Assembly (NCBI GenBank): GCA_964427595.1
Contig: CAYRUQ010000003.1
Coordinates: forward strand, 11,014-75,013
DNA from: Enterosoma sp964427595
Lineage (GTDB): Bacteria > Bacillota_I > Bacilli_A > RFN20 > CAG-288
DNA length: 64,000 bases
Reading direction: 5' to 3'
The position numbers were made by a program, and so were the translations under genes. Positions 16,774 through 26,378 of the stretch are shown here, one piece after another. How positions within the stretch are numbered: the first letter of the stretch is position 1; each line of letters begins with the position of its first letter. Below the pieces are notes generated by a model. It was not told the DNA's origin and searched no databases. It saw nothing but the letters and a program-made list of their open reading frames with translations.

Positions 16774-17599
16774 CCTTTAAGCACAATTCATAAAGATAAT
16801 TCTTTTTCAAATCGTATTTTTTAGAAAGAGTTGAAGATATCTCTTTGACTGATTGACCATCAGCTAAAAGAGACTTCATCTCTTTTTTTAATTTCTCTTC
16901 GTCGATCTGTTTTTCGCCTTCTTGTTTATTGAGGATGATGACGCATTCGCCTTTGACTTCATCGATCAATTCAGAAGCTTCCGAAAGCTTTCCTCTGATG
17001 ACTTCTTCGTGCATCTTAGTTAGTTCTCTGACGAGGGCAAATTGTCTGTCACCCCCAAAGACTTCACTCATCACTGATAAGATGGTTTTAACTCTATTTG
17101 GTGATTCATAAAAGATTAAAGTCTCTTCTCTATCGACTAATTTCTTAAGAAAGTTTTTAGCAGTACCTGCTTTTGATGGAAGGAATCCATAAAAAGAGAA
17201 ATCGGCGCTATCAAAACCGGAGATGACTAAAGCTGAGAGACAGGCACTCGCTCCCGGAAGAACAGAGACTTGGACACCTTGTTTGATCGCTTCTTTAACA
17301 AGAAGACAACCAGGATCAGAGATACCAGGCATTCCAGCATCAGAACAATAAGCTAATTTTAATCCCTTCTCTTTAACCTCCTTTATTAAAGAGACAGAGT
17401 TTTTGCTCTCTGTCTGTGAATAAAGTGAAATCAATTTCTTAGGATGAATATCGTAGTGCTTTAGTAAGACTGATGTGTTTCTCGTATCCTCACAGGCGAT
17501 GATGTCAGCTTCTTTAAGAAAGTTAACCGCTCTGTAAGTGATATCTTCTAAATTTCCGATAGGAGTAGAGACGAGCATGACTAAAGCGTCACTCATCAT
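16760..17599 (-). CDS. rsmI: 16S rRNA 2'-O-ribose methyltransferase RsmI
   Basis: 279 residues. SAM-dependent methylation of C1402 in 16S rRNA. Tetrapyrrole-methylase fold with diagnostic motifs STPIGNLEDITYRA, CEDTRNTSVLLKHY and CSDAGMPGISDPG, plus a C-terminal helical domain. The start is taken at the first ATG of an ATGATG pair (17599), just after ACGAGG and overlapping the end of ricT; a longer frame reading into ricT is rejected. Last gene of the dnaX-to-rsmI cluster, in the order holB-ricT-rsmI that is common in Bacillota. Confidence 0.95.
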   Translation of the reverse strand: MMSDALVMLVSTPIGNLEDITYRAVNFLKEADIIACEDTRNTSVLLKHYDIHPKKLISLYSQTESKNSVSLIKEVKEKGLKLAYCSDAGMPGISDPGCLLVKEAIKQGVQVSVLPGASACLSALVISGFDSADFSFYGFLPSKAGTAKNFLKKLVDREETLIFYESPNRVKTILSVMSEVFGGDRQFALVRELTKMHEEVIRGKLSEASELIDEVKGECVIILNKQEGEKQIDEEKLKKEMKSLLADGQSVKEISSTLSKKYDLKKNYLYELCLKVSKC

Positions 17600-18725
17600 C
17601 CTCGTGTCCTTTTCTGACAGCTTTGACATTCAAAACTTCACGGTCAGCGATTTGTGAAACAGGGATAAATCCACTATCCTTTTGAACTTTTCTAGCTTGG
17701 TGATGATGGTGATTATCGTTTCTATGATTATTTCTATTGTTTTTGTTAAATCTCTCGTTTTTCTTAGAAGATACTTCTTTTCTTACTTCTTCGGAGTGTT
17801 TTTCTTCGAAGCGTTTGATCTGTTCGAGTCTATCATTAGTATCATTGATGCCTCTTCCAGAGAGATTAACATTGGCGTTGACATCAGCGATCAATTCTTT
17901 TTCATCGCCTTTATCTAAACCTTGTTTGACTCTTTCAAACTGTTCTAAAGTGAAGTACTCATAATTCTCACCATTGTAAGTGGTGATGATTCCGCTTAAG
18001 ACATTGAGACTGGTGACTTCGAATTCAGTTTTACGATAATTGATCTTATCTCCAATTTTGGGGAAATCTTTCTTAGCTTCAGTATAAGCATCATCCTCAT
18101 ACTTAAGACAACACATCAATTTTCCACATTGTCCAGAAAGCTTAGGGATATTGATGGCGAGAAGCTGATTTTTAGCCATCGAGATGGAGATGCCATCAAA
18201 AGAAGTTAAGAAAGTCGTACAGCAAAAAGGTAGTCCACAAGGCCCAATCCCACCTATTAATTTAGCCTGATCACGAGGACCGATTTGACGAAGCTCAACT
18301 CTGAGATGGAATAATCCGATCAGTATCTTAACTAGTTCTCTGAAATCAACACGATTTTCAGCGATAAAAGTTATCAAAACCTTATCACCTGAGATATCTA
18401 AATAAGAAGAGAGGATACGCATATCAAGATTGAGGTTATCAGCCTCTTCTTGAGTAGTTTTAGTTATCTCTCTTTCTTTTTCTTTAGCTTCTCTATCAAA
18501 AGCGATGTCTTGAAAACTAGCGATTCTATCAATAGGAGGATAGATCGTTATAAAGTCATCTCTTTGTAATTCTTCTTCTTCCGGTGTTCTGATTTTCTTA
18601 ACTTCACCGATGAATGTTCCATGGGCAGTAGAGCAGACGACCTTGGTTCCTTTCTCCACATCCTTATTGGTGGAGTAGTAACACATACCGGTGAAATCAA
18701 AGGAAACTCCTATCAAATTGGTCAT
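17589..18725 (-). CDS. ricT: RicT/YaaT (PSP1-domain) regulator
   Basis: 378 residues. PSP1-domain protein. In Bacillus subtilis it joins RicA and RicF in the Y-complex, which carries 4Fe-4S clusters and stimulates RNase Y. The cysteine signature is intact: GIGPCGLPFCCTTFL and SGQCGKLMCCLKYE. The C-terminal ~80 residues are charged with an Asn/His-rich stretch (NKNNRNNHRNDNHHHHQ), likely disordered and possibly metal- or RNA-binding. Start at the ATG at 18725, with GAGGAA 8 nt upstream inside the end of holB; an upstream TTG is less likely. Confidence 0.93.
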   Translation of the reverse strand: MTNLIGVSFDFTGMCYYSTNKDVEKGTKVVCSTAHGTFIGEVKKIRTPEEEELQRDDFITIYPPIDRIASFQDIAFDREAKEKEREITKTTQEEADNLNLDMRILSSYLDISGDKVLITFIAENRVDFRELVKILIGLFHLRVELRQIGPRDQAKLIGGIGPCGLPFCCTTFLTSFDGISISMAKNQLLAINIPKLSGQCGKLMCCLKYEDDAYTEAKKDFPKIGDKINYRKTEFEVTSLNVLSGIITTYNGENYEYFTLEQFERVKQGLDKGDEKELIADVNANVNLSGRGINDTNDRLEQIKRFEEKHSEEVRKEVSSKKNERFNKNNRNNHRNDNHHHHQARKVQKDSGFIPVSQIADREVLNVKAVRKGHEDDE

Positions 18726-18726
18726 A

Positions 18727-19716
18727 TCAATATTCCTCGTCAATAATCTTAATTAGCTTAGCGACAATCAAAAGAGGGCTTAGGTTGAGCTGTTTTAAAG
18801 AGATAGCTTCTCTGATGACATCCACCAGGTCGCTGATAGCTGTTGTATGTAGACTCAGTTCTTTTATCACATCTGAGAATGGACAATCATTCTTCTCTAA
18901 TAGCAAGGCGTTAGTGAAGATCACATTTAAAGTGCGATACATCCAATTATAACACTGACTATCTTTCAGCTGGTATGTCGCCTTAAGAAGGAGATAAGAG
19001 GCTTTTTTCTTATTGACGACTAACTCATAAAGGAAAGATTCAGCAGCTGCAAATCCTTCAAAAAAGCTACTGTTATCCTCAAGAGTGTCTTTCACTTCGT
19101 CGATATTTGAATAATACTTGCTCAAGATATAAGCCTCAGGAGCTGAGATAGTTTTGACTTCTTTTCCATAGGTGAATTCAAGTCCAGTGATATCTTCTTC
19201 AAACTCTTTATCACTGAGTGGATCTACTCTCACTTCTAAACACCTAGAACGGATAGTAGGAAGAACTCTTTCGATATTAGAAGCGGTGAGAAAAGCTACC
19301 TGTCCTTCTCTTGGCTCTTCTAAAAACTTAAGGAGGGCGTTAGCAGCTTCTGGAGTGATGTTTTGAATCTGATTGATGACATAAACAAGCCGATGATTCT
19401 TTTCAAAAGAAGATAATGAGAAAGAATCTTCTAAAGCTTTGATATCCTCTTTCTTAATCGTCGTGTTATTTCCGTCAATCAAATAAAAATCTGGTCTTAT
19501 TCCTTTATTGAATCTCAAACAGCTATCACAGTTATCACAAGCTAGCAAATCTTCTTCACACCACAAAGATTTAGCTAAATACATAGCAGTCTCTTTCAAA
19601 GGAGCATTGCTGTTTCCAAAAAGTAGATAAGCATTAGCTAGCCTATCTTTTTTTCTCGAGTTGACGAAAAGACGAGCGAGTCTAGGCTCAGCATCAAGAA
19701 GCGTGATATGATTCAT
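18727..19716 (-). CDS. holB: DNA polymerase III delta' subunit
   Basis: 329 residues. Clamp-loader subunit. AAA+ fold with a degenerate P-loop (FGNSNAPLKE, as usual for delta'), zinc cysteines CDNCDSC, the sensor stretch VYVINQIQNITPEAANALLKFLEEP and the arginine-finger SRC motif (TIRSRCLEV). It overlaps tmk by 23 nt and ends one base before ricT. The order recR-tmk-holB-ricT is a conserved Bacillota arrangement. Confidence 0.95.
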   Translation of the reverse strand: MNHITLLDAEPRLARLFVNSRKKDRLANAYLLFGNSNAPLKETAMYLAKSLWCEEDLLACDNCDSCLRFNKGIRPDFYLIDGNNTTIKKEDIKALEDSFSLSSFEKNHRLVYVINQIQNITPEAANALLKFLEEPREGQVAFLTASNIERVLPTIRSRCLEVRVDPLSDKEFEEDITGLEFTYGKEVKTISAPEAYILSKYYSNIDEVKDTLEDNSSFFEGFAAAESFLYELVVNKKKASYLLLKATYQLKDSQCYNWMYRTLNVIFTNALLLEKNDCPFSDVIKELSLHTTAISDLVDVIREAISLKQLNLSPLLIVAKLIKIIDEEY

Positions 19717-20341
19717 CTCTTTTCTTAAGTATCAGTTCTAAACAATCTTTAGTTATCTCTTCTACTGACTTAGAAGCATCGACCCTCTTGATCCTCTCTG
19801 GATATTTCTTTAAGAGATAAAGATATCCTTCATAAACACTCTTGTGAAAGGAAGAGGCTTCTAAATCAAGTCTATTAACTTCTCTCTTATCATTAGATGA
19901 GATACGTTTTAATCCGTCTTCAGGACTCAAATCAAGGAAGATAGTGAGATCAGGGAAAGTCTCATCAATCGCAAAAGCGTTGATGGCCATAACATCCTCA
20001 ACACCGATTTTTCTCGCATAACCTTGATAAGCTAATGAAGAATCTAAATAACGATCACAAAGGATGATATGTCCGCTTTCTAAAGCCGGTAAGACGCTCT
20101 CAACCAAATGCTGTCTTCGACTAGCAGCATAAAGAAGAGCTTCCGTTCTTGAATCCATCTCAACATTCTTCTTATCTAAGATGATATTTCTGATTTCTTC
20201 AGCGATTCTACTTCCACCCGGTTCACGAGTCTCAATGATCGGTAAAGAAAACTCTCTAAGTTTATTAGCTACGCTTTTCATGGCGGTGGTTTTACCACAC
20301 CCATCACATCCTTCAAAAGTGATAAAAAGTCCTCTGTTCAT
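19694..20341 (-). CDS. tmk: Thymidylate kinase
   Basis: 215 residues, normal length. Phosphorylates dTMP to dTDP. P-loop FEGCDGCGKTT (about 9-19), the DR(Y/H) motif CDRYLDSSLAYQG, and the LID region SNDKREVNRLD. Overlaps recR by 4 nt (ATGA-type junction), so translation is coupled. It serves the same pathway as the salvage enzyme Tdk encoded at 43.3 kb. Confidence 0.97.
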   Translation of the reverse strand: MNRGLFITFEGCDGCGKTTAMKSVANKLREFSLPIIETREPGGSRIAEEIRNIILDKKNVEMDSRTEALLYAASRRQHLVESVLPALESGHIILCDRYLDSSLAYQGYARKIGVEDVMAINAFAIDETFPDLTIFLDLSPEDGLKRISSNDKREVNRLDLEASSFHKSVYEGYLYLLKKYPERIKRVDASKSVEEITKDCLELILKKRDESYHAS

Positions 20342-20949
20342 GATTTATCTCCTGAAATGGTAACTCTCCCTTTGAGAGATTGTGAAATAGTCAACTCATC
20401 AAGGTATTCAAGATCAGTTCCTACTGGTATTCCATAGGCTAATCTTGAAACGACTACACCTTCGATATCAGAAAGCGTCTTGGTGATATATAAAGAAGTC
20501 GTCTCTCCTTCAAGAGAAGTAGGAAGAGCTAATATCACCTCTTTGATATTCTCGTTAATGACTCTTTCTTTTAATGCAGTAATACCGATATCCTCAGGTG
20601 TCTTATTCTTCATCGGAGAAAGAGTATCTTTCAAAGAAAAATACATACCTAAATAACTCTCGGTTCTTTCTAAAGACATGATGTCCTTGCTATCAGAGAC
20701 GACAAGGAGAGTAGAGTGATCTCTTTTCTCATCTGAGCAGATAGGACATTTATCCTCAAAATAGGTGCCGCAAGTAGGACAGCATCTGACTTTCTCATCA
20801 ACGCTTAAAAAACTTTGAATGAATCTGTCTCTCTCGTCTTTAGAGAGTTTTAAAGTCGCATAAGCGAGTCTTTCAGCTGTCTTATTACCAACACCAGGTA
20901 ATTTCTTATAACAAGCGATGAGTTCAGAAATGGTCTCAATAGTTTTCAT
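20338..20949 (-). CDS. recR: Recombination mediator RecR
   Basis: 203 residues from the ATG at 20949 (MKTIETISELIACYKKLPGVG), preceded by AAAGGA. An upstream extension into ebfC is rejected. An HhH segment (LPGVGNKTAERLAY), a C4 zinc finger (CCPTCGTYFEDKCPIC) and a Toprim domain (LLVVSDSKDIMSLE...) are in the family order. Works with RecO/RecF to load RecA at gaps. The start overlaps the end of ebfC by 14 nt, as in many Bacillota. Confidence 0.97.
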   Translation of the reverse strand: MKTIETISELIACYKKLPGVGNKTAERLAYATLKLSKDERDRFIQSFLSVDEKVRCCPTCGTYFEDKCPICSDEKRDHSTLLVVSDSKDIMSLERTESYLGMYFSLKDTLSPMKNKTPEDIGITALKERVINENIKEVILALPTSLEGETTSLYITKTLSDIEGVVVSRLAYGIPVGTDLEYLDELTISQSLKGRVTISGDKS

Positions 20950-21280
20950 CACTATCCTTTTGCATGCGCATGATGTCGCTCTCAAACTGCTTAGTGACAG
21001 TCTCGATATCTGTTTTCACTGCTTCATAAAGATTAGCGAGACACTTGATAAAAGCAATCTCAATCTGCCCCTTACTAGCAGTTTCATAATAAGTTTGATC
21101 GATATGAACACTGATGACTTCAAAAGTGCCTTTCATGACGATGTTCACACCTTGAACACGTCCTGAATATTCTTTGCTTTGAAGCTCTTGATTCTTAGCT
21201 TGAAACTCTTTTGCTTTGTCTTGAAGCAATGCTAATTTGACAGCTTGTTCTGACTTTTTAATATTTTCATCTTCGGACAT
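20936..21280 (-). CDS. ebfC: YbaB/EbfC nucleoid-associated protein
   Basis: 114 residues. Helix-rich first part, then the conserved strand pair around SGRVQGVNIVMKGTFEVISVHID and a C-terminal helix bundle. Family members are dimeric DNA-binding proteins. The start has AGGAGG close upstream, 10 nt after the dnaX stop. It lies in the classic dnaX-ebfC-recR order, which supports the call more than the sequence alone. Confidence 0.93.
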   Translation of the reverse strand: MSEDENIKKSEQAVKLALLQDKAKEFQAKNQELQSKEYSGRVQGVNIVMKGTFEVISVHIDQTYYETASKGQIEIAFIKCLANLYEAVKTDIETVTKQFESDIMRMQKDSDENY

Positions 21281-21290
21281 AACACACCTC

Positions 21291-22988
21291 CTAATTTCCT
21301 AATAATTCATTGAATAATGAAGTCGAATCATCCGCTTTCTTCTCTTCACCAAAATCGATTTTTGGCTCTCGAGGAGGAAGACTTCCTTTAACAGTTCTAT
21401 ACTTTTCAACCGCCTTCGCATACTCAGCTTTGGTAATGGCTAAGATGTGATAGTCTTTTCCAAAAACAGCTTTAGCTATATCACGAAGAGTGTTTTGTGC
21501 CTTTTTAGTGTTGATTTTAATCACTTCTGAAGATAGAGGATTTGTCACTAAAAGAATGTCACATGCAAAGACTACGAGTTTACTTTTCAATAAAGCATGA
21601 GCTTCATACGCACTATTTGAACTGGTGTATTGGTTGATCTTATCCCAGTCATTGCTGATTTTTTCTCTTGCAGTCTTATTTGCTTGTAGCATTAGATTGA
21701 CAAGCTCATCTTCATCATATCCGATAGGAGATTCATCTTCTTTGATTTCAGGTGCTTTGGCAATGAAGCCAGAATTACTATCAGCCTTCTTAACTAACTC
21801 AGCCTTGCTATCATACTTGGCTAACTTTTCTTCTTCGTCAATCTCTTGCTTTTCTTCTTTAACCTTTTCTTCAACAACTGTTTTTTCTCTATTTTCAATT
21901 ATGACTTCTTTTGTCAAAGTATTTAAAGAGATAAGGTGGAGAAGAGTGAGTTCAAAATGAGAAAGGAAATTATCTGCAGTTCTATATTCACGCTTAGAAG
22001 AGATCAAGTAATCAATCTTATCACTTAGAAGAGCGTTGTCTTCTTTATATGAAGCGGCTTGCTTTGAATTAAGTTTCTCAAGCAAAGTCTCATCTTTAGT
22101 GGTCTGATAAATCAAAATATCTTTATAAACCGTGATTAAATCAGTATGAAGTCTAGTGATATCAGCACCTTGTTCATACTTACTTTTAACTAGAGAAAGA
22201 CACTTCTTAGCATCTCCTTTTGAAATCAAAGAGACCAGTTTTAATTCTTCCTCTGTAGAAAGAAGTCCGAATAAAGAATTGACATCATCGACTTTAAGAA
22301 TGTCATCACAATAAGAGACCGCTTGATCAAGAAGAGAGAGAGAATCTCTCACTCCCCCATCTGATAAAGAGGCGATCAGATTTAAAGCCTCCTCCTCATA
22401 AGAGATCTTCTCTTTCGTTAAGATTCTCTTCATGTTGGTGATGAGATCATTTCTGCTGACTTTTGAGAAATCAAATCTTTGTACACGAGAGAGAATAGTA
22501 GGTAAGACTTTCTGAGGTTCAGTAGTCGCTAGAATAAAAACCACAAAAGAAGGCGGTTCTTCTAAGGTTTTTAAAAGAGCGTTGAAAGCAGCAGTAGACA
22601 TGCTGTGAACTTCATCGATGATGTAGACTTTGAAACGAGACATCATCGGTTGATAAGCGACATTCTCAATCAACTGTCTCGCACTTTCTACTGAGGAATT
22701 AGAAGCAGCGTCAATCTCGATGACATCGATGTGATCTCCATTCGTGATAGCTTTACAAGAATCACATTCGTTGCACTGATTTCCTATCCCATGATCACAA
22801 TTTAAAGCTTTGGCAAAAAGTCTCGCCATCGTGGTCTTTCCAGTGCCTCTCGGCCCACAGAAAAGATAAGCATGAGAAATCTTGTCTTCTTTAAGCGCAT
22901 TTTTCAAAGTGGTGGTGACAGCTTTCTGTCCTACCACCTCATCAAAAGTCTGTGGCCTGTACTTATTGTATAAAGCTTGATATGACAA
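21291..22988 (-). CDS. dnaX: DNA polymerase III subunit tau (and gamma)
   Basis: 565 residues from a TTG at 22988. The family N-terminus SYQALYNKYRPQTFDEVVGQ begins exactly there, and GAGGAAC lies about 7 nt upstream. ATGs 21 and 36 nt further upstream lack a ribosome-binding site and overlap a TATAAT box, so they are probably not used. Walker A GPRGTGKTT, zinc cysteines CNECDSCK, Walker B YIIDEVH and SRVQRFDF are present. An acidic/lysine-rich linker (about 380-440) leads to the tau C-terminal domain. First gene of the cluster. Confidence 0.96.
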   Translation of the reverse strand: MSYQALYNKYRPQTFDEVVGQKAVTTTLKNALKEDKISHAYLFCGPRGTGKTTMARLFAKALNCDHGIGNQCNECDSCKAITNGDHIDVIEIDAASNSSVESARQLIENVAYQPMMSRFKVYIIDEVHSMSTAAFNALLKTLEEPPSFVVFILATTEPQKVLPTILSRVQRFDFSKVSRNDLITNMKRILTKEKISYEEEALNLIASLSDGGVRDSLSLLDQAVSYCDDILKVDDVNSLFGLLSTEEELKLVSLISKGDAKKCLSLVKSKYEQGADITRLHTDLITVYKDILIYQTTKDETLLEKLNSKQAASYKEDNALLSDKIDYLISSKREYRTADNFLSHFELTLLHLISLNTLTKEVIIENREKTVVEEKVKEEKQEIDEEEKLAKYDSKAELVKKADSNSGFIAKAPEIKEDESPIGYDEDELVNLMLQANKTAREKISNDWDKINQYTSSNSAYEAHALLKSKLVVFACDILLVTNPLSSEVIKINTKKAQNTLRDIAKAVFGKDYHILAITKAEYAKAVEKYRTVKGSLPPREPKIDFGEEKKADDSTSLFNELLGN

Positions 22989-23133
22989 TGTTCGTTCCTC
23001 AAAATCCATTAAATTATACAACATACTTCATTTATAGAAGTCTCTATAAATAAAGTAGTTATTAATTCGGACAAAGTGATTAAGAGATAGTCGTAGTCTT
23101 GGAATACACTTAAATTTCCTTATAATTTTTGAT

Positions 23134-24045
23134 ATGAAAGAAACACTAAAAAAGTTTATAGCTTTCATCTTCAGAATCGATATTTTCAACCGGATCATCG
23201 TCTTCATATCGATGATTCTTTTCTTGATACTTCCTTCTTATGTCCTTTATATGGTTGATGATTACAACACTTATTTAACTACGATTCTTCCCTGCATCAT
23301 GCTTTTATCATGTTTGATAGGAACTGGGTTATTCACCTTATATAAACCGACCAAACTATCCATCTTTTACTTCTTAGAATTATTAGTCATTCTCTGTATG
23401 TATCGAGAAAATTTCATCTATGTTTCCGTCGTCGGTATCGGTATGAATCTTTCAGCCATCTCAACAACAGAGATCGTCTATGCGAGTCTCGGTTTATTTC
23501 TCAACACCATATTTATGCTCAAATACTACATGAAAAGACCTAACAAATATTCTTTCAAAGATATTACTAATGGTGATTCTTTATATGATTTTCTAAATGC
23601 TCGACCTATCAATAAAAAGATTGAAAAAGATATTGAAGCCTTAGTTGAATCAAGCTCTCAACCAAGTCTTATGCCGATAGTGAAGAAGATAAAATTATCA
23701 AGATTTGTCAGAAACTTATCTTATCTCGTCTTCTTGACTTGTGTTTTCTTCTATATGTTTAACATTCTAGCTAGAAGCGGAGATTCAGATTTGTGGAGCG
23801 TATTAGTGATCAGTCTTTTAGTATCACTATTTTTGATAGCTTTCACCATCATCTATCCCAAAGATTACAAATACTTGTTTTATTACACAACTATCATATT
23901 TGAGATATCCGGTCTCATCTGTTGTAGAAGAGCAGGTTTATCTCCAGTGTTCTTCATCATAGCTATCTCTATTAATGTGATCTCACTTCTAGTGACTTTA
24001 ATCACTGAAGGAAGGATTTGGACTGGTGCTGAACCGGACGATTAA
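23134..24045 (+). CDS. Polytopic membrane protein of unknown function
   Basis: 303 residues, not recognised. Five or so hydrophobic segments occupy residues 15-130, a basic cytoplasmic loop follows (about 135-190, NKKIEKDIEALVESS), and then three or four more segments to residue 295. No catalytic motif is apparent. It is transcribed opposite to its neighbours and its 3' end overlaps prmC by 44 bp, an unusual convergent overlap. No clear ribosome-binding site is seen before the ATG, so the start is uncertain. Confidence 0.7.
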   Translation: MKETLKKFIAFIFRIDIFNRIIVFISMILFLILPSYVLYMVDDYNTYLTTILPCIMLLSCLIGTGLFTLYKPTKLSIFYFLELLVILCMYRENFIYVSVVGIGMNLSAISTTEIVYASLGLFLNTIFMLKYYMKRPNKYSFKDITNGDSLYDFLNARPINKKIEKDIEALVESSSQPSLMPIVKKIKLSRFVRNLSYLVFLTCVFFYMFNILARSGDSDLWSVLVISLLVSLFLIAFTIIYPKDYKYLFYYTTIIFEISGLICCRRAGLSPVFFIIAISINVISLLVTLITEGRIWTGAEPDD

Positions 24046-24844
24046 TTTTAGAGACGACTAAATATCTATCCCTGTTATTTAAGTCTTTGATTATTTTTGT
24101 TTGATAGTCAGGATTAAATTCCAAAAATAATTTTTCAATCTTTTGTGATGCTGGGCTTTCTAGTTCAAAACACGCCGTTCCAGCTTCTTCAAGATGTTTA
24201 TCTATATCTCTGAATATCTCTCGATAAGCATCAAGTCCATCTGCTCCAGCAAACAAAGCTAATGAGGGTGAATATTTTGCTTTTAAATAAGGGCTATTCA
24301 AAGGGATATAAGGTGGGTTTGAAATGATGAAATCAAACTTACCTTTAATGTTTTCAAAATAATCTGATTTTATGAGCTTGATATCAAGTTTGTTATAAGA
24401 AGCAGACTTACTAGCCATATTAAGGCAAGCTTCTGAGATATCAGAAGCGATGATATCGGCTTTAGAATACTTTCTTTTCAATGCGAGAGCGATAAATCCA
24501 GATCCTGTCGCTAAATCGAGAACGCTTTTTGAATTGAGGTCAAAATTGTTGAAGACATAATCGTATAAGAAACCTTCTGTCTCTACTTCTGGTATCAATA
24601 CATCTTCGTTAACAAATATACGGACATTTAAAACATCCACATATCCGATGATATAAGCGATAGGATAGTCGTCTTTAACAAGCTTTATTATTCTTTCAAC
24701 TTCATTAGATGAAACATCTGTCTCATCATTTAAATCATAAGAAAGAGAAAAGTTTTGATGAAAAACCTCTTCAATTAAAAGCTTGATATCAGCGATACAT
24801 AAACCGGCTTCTTCAAATTTTCGTCTGACATCAAAGAGCTTCAT
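24002..24844 (-). CDS. prmC: Release factor glutamine methyltransferase
   Basis: 280 residues. SAM-dependent methylation of the GGQ glutamine of release factors. N-terminal helical domain, then the PIAYIIG motif (61-67), SAM-binding LDLATGSGFIAL (109-120) and catalytic NPPY (176-179, in FIISNPPYIP). The usual VLIPRPETE reads VLIPEVETE here, a small departure. It overlaps prfA by 14 nt, the standard prfA-prmC pair, so enzyme and substrate are made together. Confidence 0.96.
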   Translation of the reverse strand: MKLFDVRRKFEEAGLCIADIKLLIEEVFHQNFSLSYDLNDETDVSSNEVERIIKLVKDDYPIAYIIGYVDVLNVRIFVNEDVLIPEVETEGFLYDYVFNNFDLNSKSVLDLATGSGFIALALKRKYSKADIIASDISEACLNMASKSASYNKLDIKLIKSDYFENIKGKFDFIISNPPYIPLNSPYLKAKYSPSLALFAGADGLDAYREIFRDIDKHLEEAGTACFELESPASQKIEKLFLEFNPDYQTKIIKDLNNRDRYLVVSKINRPVQHQSKSFLQ

Positions 24845-25940
24845 TTTTGTTATTTAAAAGCTCCTCTGTTTTCTTAGTTTCCTCTTTTAATAAATCAGCT
24901 TGATTAGCTTCTCTTAAAGCGTTGAGAAGTTCATCAATATCACCATCCATAAACCTAGGAAGATTGAGTGTGTTCCAAGAGATACGATGATCAGTGACTC
25001 TGTTTTGTGGATAGTTATAGGTTCTGATTCTCTCGTTTCTTTCGCCAGTTCCGACTTTTAGTCTTCTCTCACTACTCCTCTTCTCATCAGCTTCTCCTTC
25101 GTACTTAGCTTTGAGTTTGGAGTAAAGCATCTGCATCGCTATCTCACGATTTTGAATCTGGCTTCTCTCTATCTGACAAGAGACGACGATACCTGTCGGT
25201 TTATGAGTGATTCTGACAGCGGATTCTGTCTTATTGACATTTTGTCCACCAGCTCCTGAGGAATGATAAGTATCAACTTCTAAATCTTCGGGATTGATCT
25301 TGATGTCGATGCTCTTCTCTTCAGGCATGACTAAAACCGTAGCGGTAGAAGTTTGAATTCTTCCGTTAGCTTCCGTCACCGGCACTCTTTGAACACGGTG
25401 TGCTCCTGATTCAAACTTAAGTTTTGAATAAGCACCTTTTCCGTTGATTTTAAAGGAGATTAGTGAATATCCACCAAGAGGTGTAGGTTGAGAATCAAGA
25501 ACCTGAATCTTCCAGTTCTTCTTATCAGCATAGTGAGAATACATCCTGTAAAGATCACCAGCGAAGATATCAGCTTCATCTCCTCCTGCAGCTCCTCTTA
25601 TCTCCATAAGAACATTCTTCTCATCGTTTTCATCTGCAGGAAGAAGAGCTATCTGAATATCTTTCTCGAGTTTTTCGATTCTTTTTTGAAGGTCAGAGAT
25701 CTCATTTTTAGCCATCTCTCGGATAGAAGAATCAGAATCGTTGAGCATCTCTTTAGCATCCATGAGATTATTCTCACAAGAAACAAGCTCATCAAAGAGT
25801 TGAACCGGTTCCTCAAGAAGGGCTCTTTCTTTAGCTAAAATAGCGACTTCTTTGACATCTAAAACACCAGAAGATAAGCGTTCATCGATATCTTCAAGTC
25901 TCTTCTTCATCGTTTTCAGTCGCTCTTTGATGTAATCCAT
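24831..25940 (-). CDS. prfA: Peptide chain release factor 1
   Basis: 369 residues. Reads UAA/UAG. The tripeptide anticodon motif is PVT (187-189, in RVQRVPVTEANGRI), which is RF1-type rather than the SPF of RF2. The catalytic GGQ lies at 231-233 (SSGAGGQNVNKTES). Start supported by GAGG about 10 nt upstream. Followed by its methyltransferase gene prmC. Confidence 0.98.
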   Translation of the reverse strand: MDYIKERLKTMKKRLEDIDERLSSGVLDVKEVAILAKERALLEEPVQLFDELVSCENNLMDAKEMLNDSDSSIREMAKNEISDLQKRIEKLEKDIQIALLPADENDEKNVLMEIRGAAGGDEADIFAGDLYRMYSHYADKKNWKIQVLDSQPTPLGGYSLISFKINGKGAYSKLKFESGAHRVQRVPVTEANGRIQTSTATVLVMPEEKSIDIKINPEDLEVDTYHSSGAGGQNVNKTESAVRITHKPTGIVVSCQIERSQIQNREIAMQMLYSKLKAKYEGEADEKRSSERRLKVGTGERNERIRTYNYPQNRVTDHRISWNTLNLPRFMDGDIDELLNALREANQADLLKEETKKTEELLNNKNEAL

Positions 25941-26378
25941 AGGTTGAGTTCCTCTTTGATTTTATAGACAAAATTGACTAATAAGTTAAACACAATACTT
26001 ATTGTAAACCTTAAAACCTCTTTTTGACCTTAAAAGGAAGATCTAGAGTTTGATTTTCGCCTTCTTAAAAACTTGAAAAATACAAATTTTGTCAGTTTTT
26101 CTCTCTTGCAAGAGGAGGAGAAAAATTTTTACTTCTTACTTACCAAGCTTTTGTAATCTGAAGTTTTCAGCAAGATAAATAATGTTTTTATATAAACTAC
26201 AACCAAACCTTAAATTAAAAGTTGTTTACTTATTTTTAAATTTTAAAAACAACCACATATAATATGCCTTGTATTTCCGAATGTAATTCTGACTATAAAA
26301 GTCAGTCCAATTTTAAGAATTCGATTCAGTAGTCTTTTTTAAAGACTCTCTGATAACCACAAGAAAGGAGAATCCCAC
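25941..26378. promoter_or_regulatory. nrdD upstream region with promoter and leader hairpins
   Basis: Non-coding stretch of 438 bp. TATAAT at 26258-26263 is preceded by an AT-rich inverted repeat, GTTGTTT (26221-26227) and AAAACAAC (26246-26253), which spans the -35 area and could be an operator. The transcribed leader then has small hairpins, CTGAC/GTCAG (about 26289-26305) and AGTCTTT/AAAGACT (about 26331-26346), before AAAGGAG. A pair of canonical NrdR boxes could not be identified by eye. The first 200 bp hold nothing recognisable. Confidence 0.45.
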
